From contig JALPQI010030426.1 in NCBI GenBank assembly GCA_025490895.1, positions 1 through 64,000 of the forward strand: a stretch of 64,000 bases of DNA. The letters are read 5' to 3'. Each line of letters begins with the position of its first letter. Within the stretch, counting starts at the first letter, position 1. The position numbers and the translations under genes were made by a program. Source of the stretch: Thaumatotibia leucotreta. Taxonomy: Eukaryota; Arthropoda; Insecta; Lepidoptera; Tortricidae. The notes beneath the pieces are model-generated. The model saw nothing but the letters and a program-made list of their open reading frames with translations, ran no database searches and was not told the origin of the DNA. This document shows positions 9,606 to 19,466 of this stretch, in pieces.

Positions 9606-10447
9606 AGGAAATATGATTACAAATCTCATCCAAATGTAAATTAACTTAAAGAAACTATTTAAAACTCAATGTCGAAACGTATCGTAGAATAGAGTTACTT
9701 ATGGAACATAAATATTGCCAATGGCTTACAAAGTCACATGAGAAACGACCAATTTAACATGTGAGCTCCGATTGCGCATGTTTACTACGGTCATACAGAT
9801 CCATTTATACTAGGCAGTAGGGGGCTATAGGAATTAGAGAAATGTCAAATTACTAAATTAAATTAATTCACAAGTGTGTAAAAAGCGTTTTTACCCGCTC
9901 GTATTAAAGGATAAACGAGCGCTTTACGAGCTAGTGAGGGGAAAACACTTATTATTTCACCACTCACATTTTACGTTTCATTGAAATATTTTTGGCGCTG
10001 AAAGGGTAATTTGCGTATTGTCCAATTTGGGCTCGAATTCAATTGAAAATTATTCATAATTATTTGATTATTTTTGTATTTAACTGTGCTTATTATCTGC
10101 GGTTTCGTGATTGTTGTTATGCAGTTATTATTTGATTATAATTATCTGAATATTTCGTGGGCTCCGACCTCTCCTACCTATTAAAAGAAGTACCATCGAG
10201 CCCCAATTTCGCCACGTTGACAAGTGCTACAATTGTAAATTTACTGGATGCTTAGCCAATAGGCTACTTGACCCATTTTTAAAGTTTGTCTTATATTATT
10301 AATCAACATCTGATTAACGGAAAACTCGGGACCTAGAAAACCGCAAAAATATAACTTAAAATTTAAACTTTTATTACCGCGCGAAAACGATACTAGCCAT
10401 GTTAATGCTTAGATTATCTGTGGTGTGACGTCACTCAAACCGAAAAC
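9606..10447. other. non-coding stretch before the LINE
   Basis: No gene. 9880-9975 has short inverted GCTCGTA/GAGCGCTTTACGAGC blocks typical of lepidopteran MITEs but no clear ends. A CRE-like TGACGTCA is at 10426-10433. Confidence 0.4.
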
Positions 10448-10642
10448 AAACATTTGACATGGAAAAAGCGCGGGAAACGTGAAACGCGTCGGTCGATTTT
10501 TTAGTTTCTCAAAATTTTTATTATTTTTATTGTAGGTTTATCAAACAGGAAAGTGGTTTATTATATAGTGTATATTATATTTTAGTTATTGTATATATAG
10601 ATTTCATCGTAGTTGGTAAGTTTTAGCATTTAAGTTTTAGAA

Positions 10643-12156
10643 ATGGGGGACGATCCTCCCGACCCTGGTGGTGGAAACCTCCAGGTCGGTATGAACGTTG
10701 TAGTGGAATCCAGCATGGATACTGATACTTCGGTAAATAGCAAAAGTGAACTTAAAAGGGTTAAGGTGTACAAGCGTTGCAAATATTGTAACAAAAAACG
10801 CAGGAAAAATAATGGTGGTGAATATGTATGTGATTGTAAATTAGATACATTAAAAGAAACTTCCCCTCAAATTAGTAATACGCCCAATTCAAATCTCTCT
10901 GGAAGCCCTAAAATTGATAATAATGAAAGCTCTAATAAAGTCGGTAGAAATCTGTTCACGTCCTCGGATGTTTCACCTTTCACTGTACATGTACAGCTAA
11001 AACAGACCGACCAAAACTCGTCCTTGCATCCGGTGGCCTTTGGAAAGTTTTTAGTCAAAAACAACTTCAAAAACATAATCAATGGAAGTGTAAAACGCAT
11101 TGGTAGGACTAGAATTTCCATGGCTTTTTCGTCTCACAAAGATGCAAATCTATTCGTTACAGATCCATGTCTCGAGTTGAGTAATTTATCTGCATTTATT
11201 CCATCATTCTCAGTACCCGCATGGGCTTGACTCGTGGCATCCCTACACAATGGTCGGATGACGAAATTATACAGAATATTTCTGTTCCAATTGGATGTGG
11301 AAAAGTTTTAAAAGTGCGTCGATTGAATCGTAGAGTTGTAAATAATGGTTCTGTCTCCTGGCAACCTTCAGAGACAGTTGTCATAACGTTTGACGGACAA
11401 GTTTTACCAAAAAGGATATTTTCTTGTTACAATGCACTTTCTGTCGAACTTTATATTTTCCCCACAATCCAATGCTTCAATTGTTGTAAATTTGGGCACA
11501 CCAAGACTAATTGTCGATCAAAACCTAAGTGTTTTAAGTGCGGTCAGTTGCACTCTGGACATACCTGTTCTGTGGAGGAGGATGAGGCCATCTGTTGTTT
11601 ATGCAATGGTTTTCATTTCGCCACGAACAGATCGTGTCCAGAGCACAAAAGGCAAAAAGAAATCAAAATTAGTATGGCAAATAATTGTATTTCATACAGT
11701 GAAGCAGTTAAATTACATCCAACTATAACCAAGTCATTTGCAGATGTTCTTAAGTCACAACCTCAACCCCAGCCGCAGATTCAGCCAAGTTTGCGTAGTG
11801 TAATTAATCCGGCCCCTATGTCTTCAGAATCCAGTAGCCATTCCTATAAAAAAACAGTATTTTTAAAACCTCGACTTGCTAGAAAGGTAAATCCTGGATA
11901 TGACAAAGCAGCCCATAACGCTATAGTCCATGAATACATGATTCCTTCTCCTCAAAATGGCTGTGCTCTAAGGCAAGAGTCCCATGACGACGAGGCTCAA
12001 TCTGCAGCTGAGGCCATCCAGGTTTTAATGAACCTGTTATCTAAACGCAATAAAACTTTACCGTCCAACGTTGCCCCCATGCTTGACTCACTTGTTGAAG
12101 CCATTCATACCAATAATGGACAAAATTATTCAATGGAATTGCAGAAGTGTGATTAA
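10643..12156 (+). pseudogene. LINE ORF1, Gag-like zinc-knuckle protein (one frameshift)
   Basis: ORF1 proteins bind the element RNA and form the RNP. The N-terminal part (10643-11230) is hydrophilic and has a Cys cluster (CKYCNKKRRK). The frame then shifts near 11212-11221, and the remaining part continues from 11221. Three knuckles follow: CFNCCKFGHTKTNC (CX2CX4HX4C), CFKCGQLHSGHTC, and CX2CX3HX6C starting at CCLCNGFHF. After these comes a Pro/Gln-rich stretch (QPQPQPQIQP). The three-knuckle order is normal for LINE Gag proteins. The end overlaps the ORF2 start by 41 bases, as expected if ORF2 is translated by reinitiation or a downstream start. The single-base type break is a decay mutation, or a programmed shift if other copies share it. 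Confidence 0.85.
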
Positions 12157-15100
12157 TAAAAAATCAGACATTATTCATTTAATAAATAAATTTCAACCAT
12201 TTGTTGTTGCCCTCTGTGAGACATGGCTTAAGCCAGGAGCTCTTTTTAGAGTAACTGGTTATACATGTCTCAGAGAGGACCGTCCTGACGGGTGTGGCGG
12301 AGTCGCTCTACTTGTCAGGAATTCATTATCATCTTCATCATTTCATCTTCCATCACACAGCAATGATTTTTCAATTGTTGCTGCCATTGTAAATAACATT
12401 TGTATTGTTTCTGTATATATTCCTCGTCCCTCATCTTCCATTTTTCATGAAATTGATTTGATAATTTCTTCCCTCCCCAGACCCATGTTATTCTTAGGTG
12501 ATTTCAATTCACATCATCAATTTTGGGGCAGCTCGGTGACCAATTACCATGGAAAACTAATGATTGACATCTTAGACAGTAATAATCTTTGTATATTAAA
12601 TACTGGTTCTCCGACTCGCCGATCGCCGCCCACAGAAATAATTAGTGCTATTGATTTATCAATTTGTTCCACTGATTTGGCATCTTCTCTCTCTTGGTAT
12701 ACCCTCAAGTCGACATATGGGAGTGACCATTTTCCAATTATTATTTCATTCCCATCTCCTATTCCATCACCTTCAAGATCTAGCCCATTGCTAAAGTATA
12801 ATTTAAGTAATGCTGACTGGCATCTTTTTAAACATCATGTAGAGGAGAAATTAGTTCACCTGCCCCCTGTAAATGATAATACTGTAGATAATTGCTCAGC
12901 AGCTTTAGCTCAGGTACTTAAAGAGGCAGCTGATGAAATTTTCCCTGTTAAAAATAGCGCTTCAGGTAAAATTCCATCACCTCCTTGGTGGGATAACGAG
13001 TGCTCACAAGCCATCAAGAAGCGTAAAGAAGCTGAAAGACATTATTGTCACTCCATGACAAAGGATAACTTTGAATTATACACGCAGGTTGCTCGTGAAA
13101 CCAAAAAGTTATTGCGCAAAAAAAAATTTGATGGATGGAAGCAGTTCTGCTCATCACTTAATCCTAATGTTAAGCCCTCCGTAGTCTGGAATAACATAAA
13201 ACGGTTCAGAAGTGCATTTAATGATACTCCTAGACACATACTTCCCCCTGACCTTACACAACAGTTTATGGACAAGCTAGCTCCTGCATATGTTCCTGAG
13301 AGATATGTTTTTCAACCTGCTAGGTTTATATTCTCTGAACACTTAGACTGTTCTGGTTTTAATGGGCCTTTTAAAATTGAAGAACTAAAAGGTGCATTAA
13401 GTAGTTTAAAAGATTCTGCACCCGGAGAAGATGGAGTTCCATATTCTTTTCTAGTTAATGCCAGTGATGATACTCATTTATATTACCTGAACATAATAAA
13501 TTCTGTAACCCAGTCTGGTTTTGTTCCTGAGACTTGGAGATCTCAAATTGTTCTTCCTATTTTAAAACCCAACAAATTGCCATCAGATGTTTCGTCTTAC
13601 CGTCCAATAGCCCTATCTTCAGTTTTTGCCAAAATAGCAGAACACTTAATTAAAAACAGATTAGAATTTTATCTTGAGAAAAACCACTTACTGTCACATA
13701 GCCAATTTGGTTTTCGCAAGGGAAGATCTACTTATGATAGTTTGTCAATTTTTGTGTCAGAAATTCAACTAGCTTTCTCCAAAAATGAATCTGTAGTGGC
13801 AGCTTTTCTTGACATCAATGCAGCCTATGATAATGTTCTAGTATCAGTATTACAAGATAAACTTTACAAGTTAGGTATACCAACATTACTAATAAATTTT
13901 ATAATTAACCTTTTATCTGAAAGATCTATTAGTCTAATTATAGACGACACTAACAGGATTTCTCGTTTAGTGTGGAAAGGTCTTCCTCAAGGATCCGTAT
14001 TAAGCCCATTGTTGTACAATATATATACTTTTGATTTAGAGTCCTCATTAAATGGCTTAGTAAAAGTTTTGCAGTATGCTGATGATTTACTTTTATACTC
14101 TCGAAATCTTTCAATTGAACAAGCCTGCAGAACCATAACATCTTCTTTAAGTCTATTAAAACAATGGTTAGAATTGAATGGACTGGATCTATCAGTCTCT
14201 AAAAGTGTAGCAGTTTTGTTTTCAAGAAAACTAATTCCTCCTCCAATCAATGTACAATATGGTAACTGTCCTATATCTGTTAAAAAAGAAACTAAATTTC
14301 TAGGTGTAATCCTTGATGCAAGATTAACAGGCCTCCCACATTGTGATTATATTGTGTCAAGGTGTGAAAAAAAATATAAACATCCTCAGGTGTGTTTCTG
14401 GAGTATGGTGGGGTTCACATCCTTTTTGTATGAAATTGATGTACAATGCCTTAATAAGAAGTACCCTTGATTATGGAACATTTCTCTTGGAACCTGGAAG
14501 CATAGCTGGCTTTAAGAAATTGGATTGCATTCAATCTAAAGCGCTTAGAATAATTTGTGGGGCTATGAAATCCAGTCCAATTAATGCTATGCAGATTGAG
14601 TGTGTTGAACCTCCTCTACATTTTCGTCGTCAGTTTCTTTCAGACAGGTATATTTTCAGGTGTTTACAATTTTCAAATCATCAACTTTGGTCCATTTTGC
14701 CCGAGCTCTTTCATCAAGTATCAACATCTAGATATTGGAAGAACAAAAACCCTCCATGTGTTATTAAAAGTTTTGAGAGGCTTAAATCTATATCTGCACC
14801 TATAGTTACTTCCTCAACACTTCCAATATTTCAGTACAGTTTTGATTCTTTGACATTAGTTCCACATGTCCTTCTTAATATAGGTATAGCAAAAAATTAC
14901 ATAGAACAAAATCAACATTTTCTTAATTTCATAGGAACTGATGGCCATGGTGCTCATCACATATATTCAGATGCTTCCAAAATATCAAATAATAGTTGTG
15001 TAGGTGTTGGAGTTCTCCATATGCAGTCCAAGATTTACCAAAAGATTAAATTGCCTCCGGAATCATCTGTATACACCGGTGAATGCTATGGCATCCTGAA

Positions 15101-15830
15101 AGCAATAGAATTTATAATCATTATGCACCTCAAAAGAACTATAATATTCTCTGATTCGTTAAGTTCTCTCCAGTCAATATCTAAATTTCCATTTAAGTCA
15201 AAATCCCATAATCCAATTATTTATAAAATCCGTAACCTTTTATTACAATGTCACAATTTAGGATACTCTGTGACAATTGTCTGGATTCCTGGTCACAGAG
15301 GAATTAAAGGAAATGAAAGGGTGGATTATTTAGCTCGAGACGCCATCGACTGTGGTGATATGTTTCCGTATATGAATATTACTGAAGATTTGTTAACTCT
15401 ACCTAGATTATTCTTACGAAAAGAATGGACGGAACTATGGTCATCTGGTGCAGGGGCTGGGGCCATTCACTATAGGCGTATTCAACCGAATATTCCCACT
15501 AAACCTTGGTTTGCACATATTTATTTATCAAAACCAGCAACAAGCATGATTATTAGATTAAGATTGGGTCACGCTTGTACACCCGAACACCTGGCAAGAC
15601 TAAAAATTGTGTCCAGTTCCGCATGTGCTTGCGGAACTGATCCAGCTGATTTTAACCATATATTCTTTCAATGTAACTTATATGATCGTTCCTTGTTATT
15701 AAACCATCTGTCATCAATCAAAATTCCATTCCCGACTTGTATTTCATCGCTCCTATGTATTAACGCTTCATCCTCATCCGTATTTAAAGCATTATATTCT
15801 TTCCTTTCACTTAATGATATCAAACTTTAA
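12116..15830 (+). pseudogene. LINE ORF2: APE endonuclease, reverse transcriptase, RNase H (one frameshift)
   Basis: The replicase of the element. I prefer ATG 12116 (MDKIIQWNCRSV) to the longer frame from 12071, because endonuclease similarity begins there. Endonuclease landmarks are Glu35 in CETWL, GDFN at 128-131 and SDH at 203-205. The RT has FRKGRSTYD, AFLDINAAYD, GLPQGSVLSPLLYN and YADD at 654-657. The frame is lost in a run of eight A (14367-14374). The shifted frame carries the rest, including RNase H with SDAS, TGE, FSDS and PGHRGIKGNERVD, and a late Cys motif (SACACGTDPADFNHIFFQC). A homopolymer length change is the simplest cause, and it could be a sequencing error. Confidence 0.88.
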
Positions 15831-15986
15831 CATGTTAAAATGTACAATCACTTTCCTGTTTCCTTTTTCCCTATTTCCAAATTTTCCGAATTTCCTAATC
15901 CTTTAATTCCGTTTCCCCGTTTATTCGGCTGGCTGAATGCGCCAAGAGCGCGATGCCTTAAAAAAAAAAAAAAAACATTTGACATG

Positions 15987-16170
15987 TCACTTATAAATTA
16001 TGTCAATGTCACAGCAAAGCTACATGCCTACATGTCCACGGCGAATTTCTCACGTATAAGATTCGACATGAAGTTAGTTTAAGATCCTATGACGTCACAT
16101 CATGGCCGACACCGTTTTCAGAGTACGAAATTAAAAAAAATTAAACAAATTTTTCAATAAAAAATATGTA
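15987..16170. other. short spacer
   Basis: AT-rich and non-coding. It carries a CRE-like TGACGTCA near 16090. Confidence 0.35.
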
Positions 16171-16978
16171 GGGTAGAGAGGGGCTAGTTGAGCACATTTG
16201 AGTTTATCGCGGTGTAATTCCTAAGCAATAGGTTTTAAAATTATAAAATCTACTGCAGTTGGTAGGAAATTTAATAGAGCAAAAACGTCTCTGGAGACGT
16301 ATAAGTGTCTGGACACTTTTTCTTTTTTGTTTAAGATTTCACAAAAAAATATCTTAAAGTAATAAAAGTCAGATATGCTCTTCATGGCCCGATACCGAGG
16401 TAAGTTGAGCAGGCACAAAATTACAAGGAAAAATAGCCTTTTTAACACGATCAGGCATTTTTTTATATAACGTTTTTTACAGAATAATTAGAATATTGAA
16501 AACACCCTAAAAAGCCATTTTATGACAAAAATACCAATAATAGCCAGTTATTAAAAAAATCCATACTAAATTCCATTGATCAATTTGCCCCATTGCAAAT
16601 TGCTCAACTAGCCCCTGGACTTTGATTTAACACAAAAAAATATTAAAATCAAATACGTAAGAGATGTGACGTATAGTTACAATTCGATAAACACATAAAC
16701 GGACTATGTATTCATATTAACAAATATTACTGGTAGCACTTCTTATCGCAGATCTAGGCGATAAATCCAAACATTAATTTTTAACTATTAAGATCAAAAA
16801 AATATAGATGACTTTTGCCACCATGTCGTGCTCCACATAGGAACTTGTTATAGGTTCTTGTATTTATTTTCACTAGACCTCTCTTTTTGCAATTTAATGT
16901 CCTAGTCTAACGAGTGTAGTTTCCAAGATATTTAAGTTGCTCAACTTACCCGACTGCTCAACCTGCCCCTCTCTACCC
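16171..16978. mobile_element. TA-flanked inverted-repeat element with repeated TTGAGCA motif
   Basis: The ends GGGTAGAGAGGGGCTAG and its inverse are about 26-bp terminal inverted repeats with two mismatches, flanked by TA on both sides (16169-16170, 16979-16980), as in Tc1/mariner-type MITEs. Inside, the end motif (GTTGAGCA or TGCTCAAC, next to GCCCC or TTACC) recurs at about 16401, 16600, 16937 and 16955. No transposase is visible. Confidence 0.8.
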
Positions 16979-17079
16979 TACCCATCAAACACTTTTAATA
17001 CACCGTAATCGAAAAATATTGATCTTTTCAATAAATACTACAGAAAAGAATACTTTTTTGCACTAAATTTGATATGAGT

Positions 17080-17214
17080 CAAGTAGCCTATTGCTAGCGC
17101 TTGGTAGCGTATCTTAGTTTTCCCTCTCTGTCACTCTTGCATATTAGTGCGACAAAGACAGCTAGCTGCCTTTCGTTTACGATTGTCGATTCAGCGCTAG
17201 CGATTGGCAACTTG
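17080..17214. mobile_element. small foldback MITE
   Basis: CAAGTAGCCTATTGCTAGCGC at the left pairs with GCGCTAGCGATTGGCAACTTG at the right with few mismatches over about 21 bp. Non-coding. Confidence 0.6.
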
Positions 17215-17983
17215 GCTAAGCACCCTGTTTCTTTACGGTGGCTAACAAGCACATGGACCGTCTGATTGTAAGCGGTAGTAATAGCCTACGAATATTTAAT
17301 TGTCACACTTGTAATTATGGTGAAACGGGGGCCAGATATTGTGTACGTACATAATTATGTAAATAAAATTAAACCGCACCCTTCAAAATTAACATAATCT
17401 AAATAATTTCAAATTATTCACCTCATACTATACATATTTTTGGACATAGTTAAGCATAGTGTGCCTTGAAGTGATTTTGAAAGTGTTTACATTTTATGTA
17501 ACCATCCGTCTCGTCTACTAATGTTAAGTACAAAATAATGATAATTGACTTATCTAATGATTCGTGTAACATCACATGTCTGTTATTTAAAAAACCAGCC
17601 AAGATCATGTCGGGCCATGCTCAGTGTAGGGTCCCGTAGTTATTGAAAAACGGCTGGGCCGATTAAGTTCGAAATACCTAGTTTTTTTCTTCTGGAGCTA
17701 AATAATATATGTCCGAAAATATTAACTTTAGAAAAAAAAACTTTATTTTGTGACACTTATTATTTTTAAAAGACGTATGTAAGGATACCCCTCACTATAG
17801 GATTACAACTAAATAAAAAAATCATCTCCACTTTAGGCCCCGGCCACATGACCACGGTGCGGCATCGTAAACGTAAAACATTGCACGTTATCCCACCGTG
17901 CGAAATTACGACGCGGCGCCGGGCAAATCCACGTTGTCTCGACGGGCAGTTTAACGTTGCGGTGCCGTGTGGAGTAGATGCAT

Positions 17984-18410
17984 AAGTTGTTGATTTTCAG
18001 TGTTATCACATGATGCCTATTATACAAAAAAGTTGTAATTTTTGTCGTCGTGAAAATATTTTTATACATTATTGTTGATTTTCAGTGATATTTAATGAGG
18101 CTTTTATAGACTTCAATCCTGTGATTTATTTAGATTTATAATAAATACTGTTTCCTATTTTTATGTACAAGTTGTTGATTTATATTTAGAGATATTAATT
18201 GATGCCATAAAAACTAAAAATATCTGTTTTATGTAGATTCTTGATGAATACTTTTAAATAAGTTGTTGATTTTTAGTGATGATGATGCCATAAAGACTAT
18301 ATGGATACACATATTATTTTAAGCTAAATGTTGTCATCTAGAGTAATAATTATTTATACAGTGGTTCATTAATCATTAAAACATAAAAGTTGCTAATTTA
18401 TAGTATTAAT
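17984..18410 (+). repeat. diverged tandem array, unit about 90-100 bp
   Basis: The phrase AAGTTGTTGATTTTCAGTG or a close variant begins at about 17984, 18070, 18169, 18261 and 18386, often followed by TGATGCCATAAA. Spacing is 86-125 bases. It lies inside the Harbinger-type element. Confidence 0.6.
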
Positions 18411-18484
18411 TATTTCCCAATAGTTAAAATGTTGACTTAGTACTTGTATAAACATTCTTGTTTAAGTGACAATAAACAATAACA

Positions 18485-18676
18485 TTGTGACGCATGTTGC
18501 TGGCATGCTTTTTTTGAATTTATTATTTTCTATTCTATTCTAGTTGCTAAAATACTTCTGTATAAACTGATTTTTTATTGTTGCTTCAAATCAGTTTATA
18601 CAGAAGTATCTTAGCAACTAGAATAGAATAGAAAATAATAAATTCAAATAAAACAAGCCAGCAACATGCGTCACAA
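18485..18676. repeat. long hairpin, arms about 90 bp
   Basis: TTGTGACGCATGTTGCTGGC at 18485 is mirrored at 18657-18676, and pairing continues with few gaps through TTCTATTCTATTCTAGTTGC to a small loop near 18580. It may be a nested foldback element or a scar of the internal deletion of the Harbinger element. Confidence 0.85.
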
Positions 18677-18704
18677 ACATAAATATATAGTTTTGAATTC
18701 TTAC

Positions 18705-19000
18705 CTTATTGTTAATCCCAACATCTCCAGAGGTCCAACTGGTTTCCTAATTACGTGTTGCTTTTTTAAACGAGGTGATATTTTCCATAAAAGTTCTTCA
18801 AAACTTGACACAGACATTCTAAAATAATCATAAAACTTGTGATCACTTGTTTTCAGTGCCTTCTACTTCCTTATGAAATGACTTCCATCATGATTCATGA
18901 TAGAAAGATATGGATTTATCCAATATTTTCTTTTCCTTTGATTTTTCTTCATGTTTCTTCTTATAAGTAACAAGAGCAGAACACGTGTTATGGGATCCAT
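18705..19000 (-). pseudogene. Harbinger transposase, N-terminal exon remnant
   Basis: On the minus strand an ATG at 18998-19000 opens MDPITRVLLLLL, a basic stretch, then KRKYWINPYLS. After an in-frame TAG (18863-18865) the same frame continues DHKFYDYFRMSVSSFEELL, with KPVGPLEMLGLTIR at the end. The order W-x-x-P, then F-x-Y-F-R-M-S, then E-R/M-L-x-x-T is that of the start of PIF/Harbinger (DDE_Tnp_4) transposases. The exon closes in a consensus donor (AATAAG then GTAAGA at 18704). The DDE catalytic part is absent because a hairpin and diverged repeats follow. The in-frame stop and the missing remainder make it non-functional. The protein would cut and paste the element at TTA/TWA targets. 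Confidence 0.75.
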
Positions 19001-19171
19001 GTCGAATTGCAGACTGATCGCAAAAATGTTTGGAGAAGTATGAGAAGGTACGGCGTCGTGGTACAACGTGACACCGCACCTTGCATCTACTCCACACGGC
19101 ACCGCAACGTTAAACTGCCCGTCGCGACAACGTGGATTTGCCCGGCGCCGCGTCGTAATTTCGCACGGTGT

Positions 19172-19246
19172 GATAACGTGCAATGCCACGACGCCGCGCC
19201 GCGATTTCCCACGGTGCGATAACGTGCAATGCCACGACGCCGCGCC
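19172..19246 (+). repeat. 46-bp tandem duplication in the right TIR
   Basis: The 29-base block starting GATAACGTGCAATGCCACG at 19172 recurs at 19218 with a period of 46 bases. The left TIR has only one copy. Confidence 0.85.
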
Positions 19247-19466
19247 ATTTTACGTTTATGACGCCGCACCGTGGTCATGTGGCCGGGGCCATACGTGTAG
19301 GGAAGGTTCTCGATTTTTTAAATATCTTATTCTACCACTTTGTCGAAGTGATTAATATCTATTACCTGTACCAAATTGCAAATACTAGTACTAACGGCCT
19401 AGTACAGGCGGACAGACAGACATGGCGAAACTATAATGGTCCCTAGTTTAATACGGAACCCTAAAA

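Larger units (their letters stand above)
10448..15986 (+). mobile_element. near-complete non-LTR retrotransposon (LINE) with TSDs
   Basis: About 5.5 kb of LINE lies between two copies of AAACATTTGACATG (10448-10461 and 15973-15986), the second directly after a poly-A run. This is the signature of target-primed reverse transcription. The layout is a 5' UTR (10462-10642), ORF1 with zinc knuckles, an overlapping ORF2 with endonuclease, RT and RNase H, a 130-base 3' UTR and the poly-A. An RNase H after the RT argues for the I/R1/LOA group rather than Jockey. An I/Nimb-like clade is my best guess and needs a phylogeny. Each ORF has one frameshift, so this copy is probably dead but young. Confidence 0.9.
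17836..19290 (-). mobile_element. PIF/Harbinger-type DNA transposon, internally deleted
   Basis: Starts GGCCCCGGCCACATGACC and ends with the inverse. The terminal inverted repeats are about 147 bp on the left (to 17982) and about 209 bp on the right (from 19082), and the right arm is longer by an extra block that includes a 46-bp tandem copy. The flanks are TTA (17833-17835) and ATA (19291-19293). The paralogous empty site at 41092 reads CTTTACG, so the target duplication is most likely TTA with one substitution, as Harbinger uses. A transposase remnant on the minus strand supports the family. The interior also contains a large hairpin and diverged repeats of about 90 bp. Confidence 0.75.
17620..19466 (+). 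repeat. dispersed lepidopteran repeat, copy 1, split by a Harbinger element
   Basis: 17620-17835 (AGGGTCCCGTAGTTATTG, CGGCTGGGCCGATTAAG) and 19291-19466 (CCACTTTGTCGAAGTGATTA, then TACGGAACCCTAAAAA) are the two parts of one repeat. The uninterrupted paralogue is at 40768-41290. Family unassigned. Confidence 0.65.
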
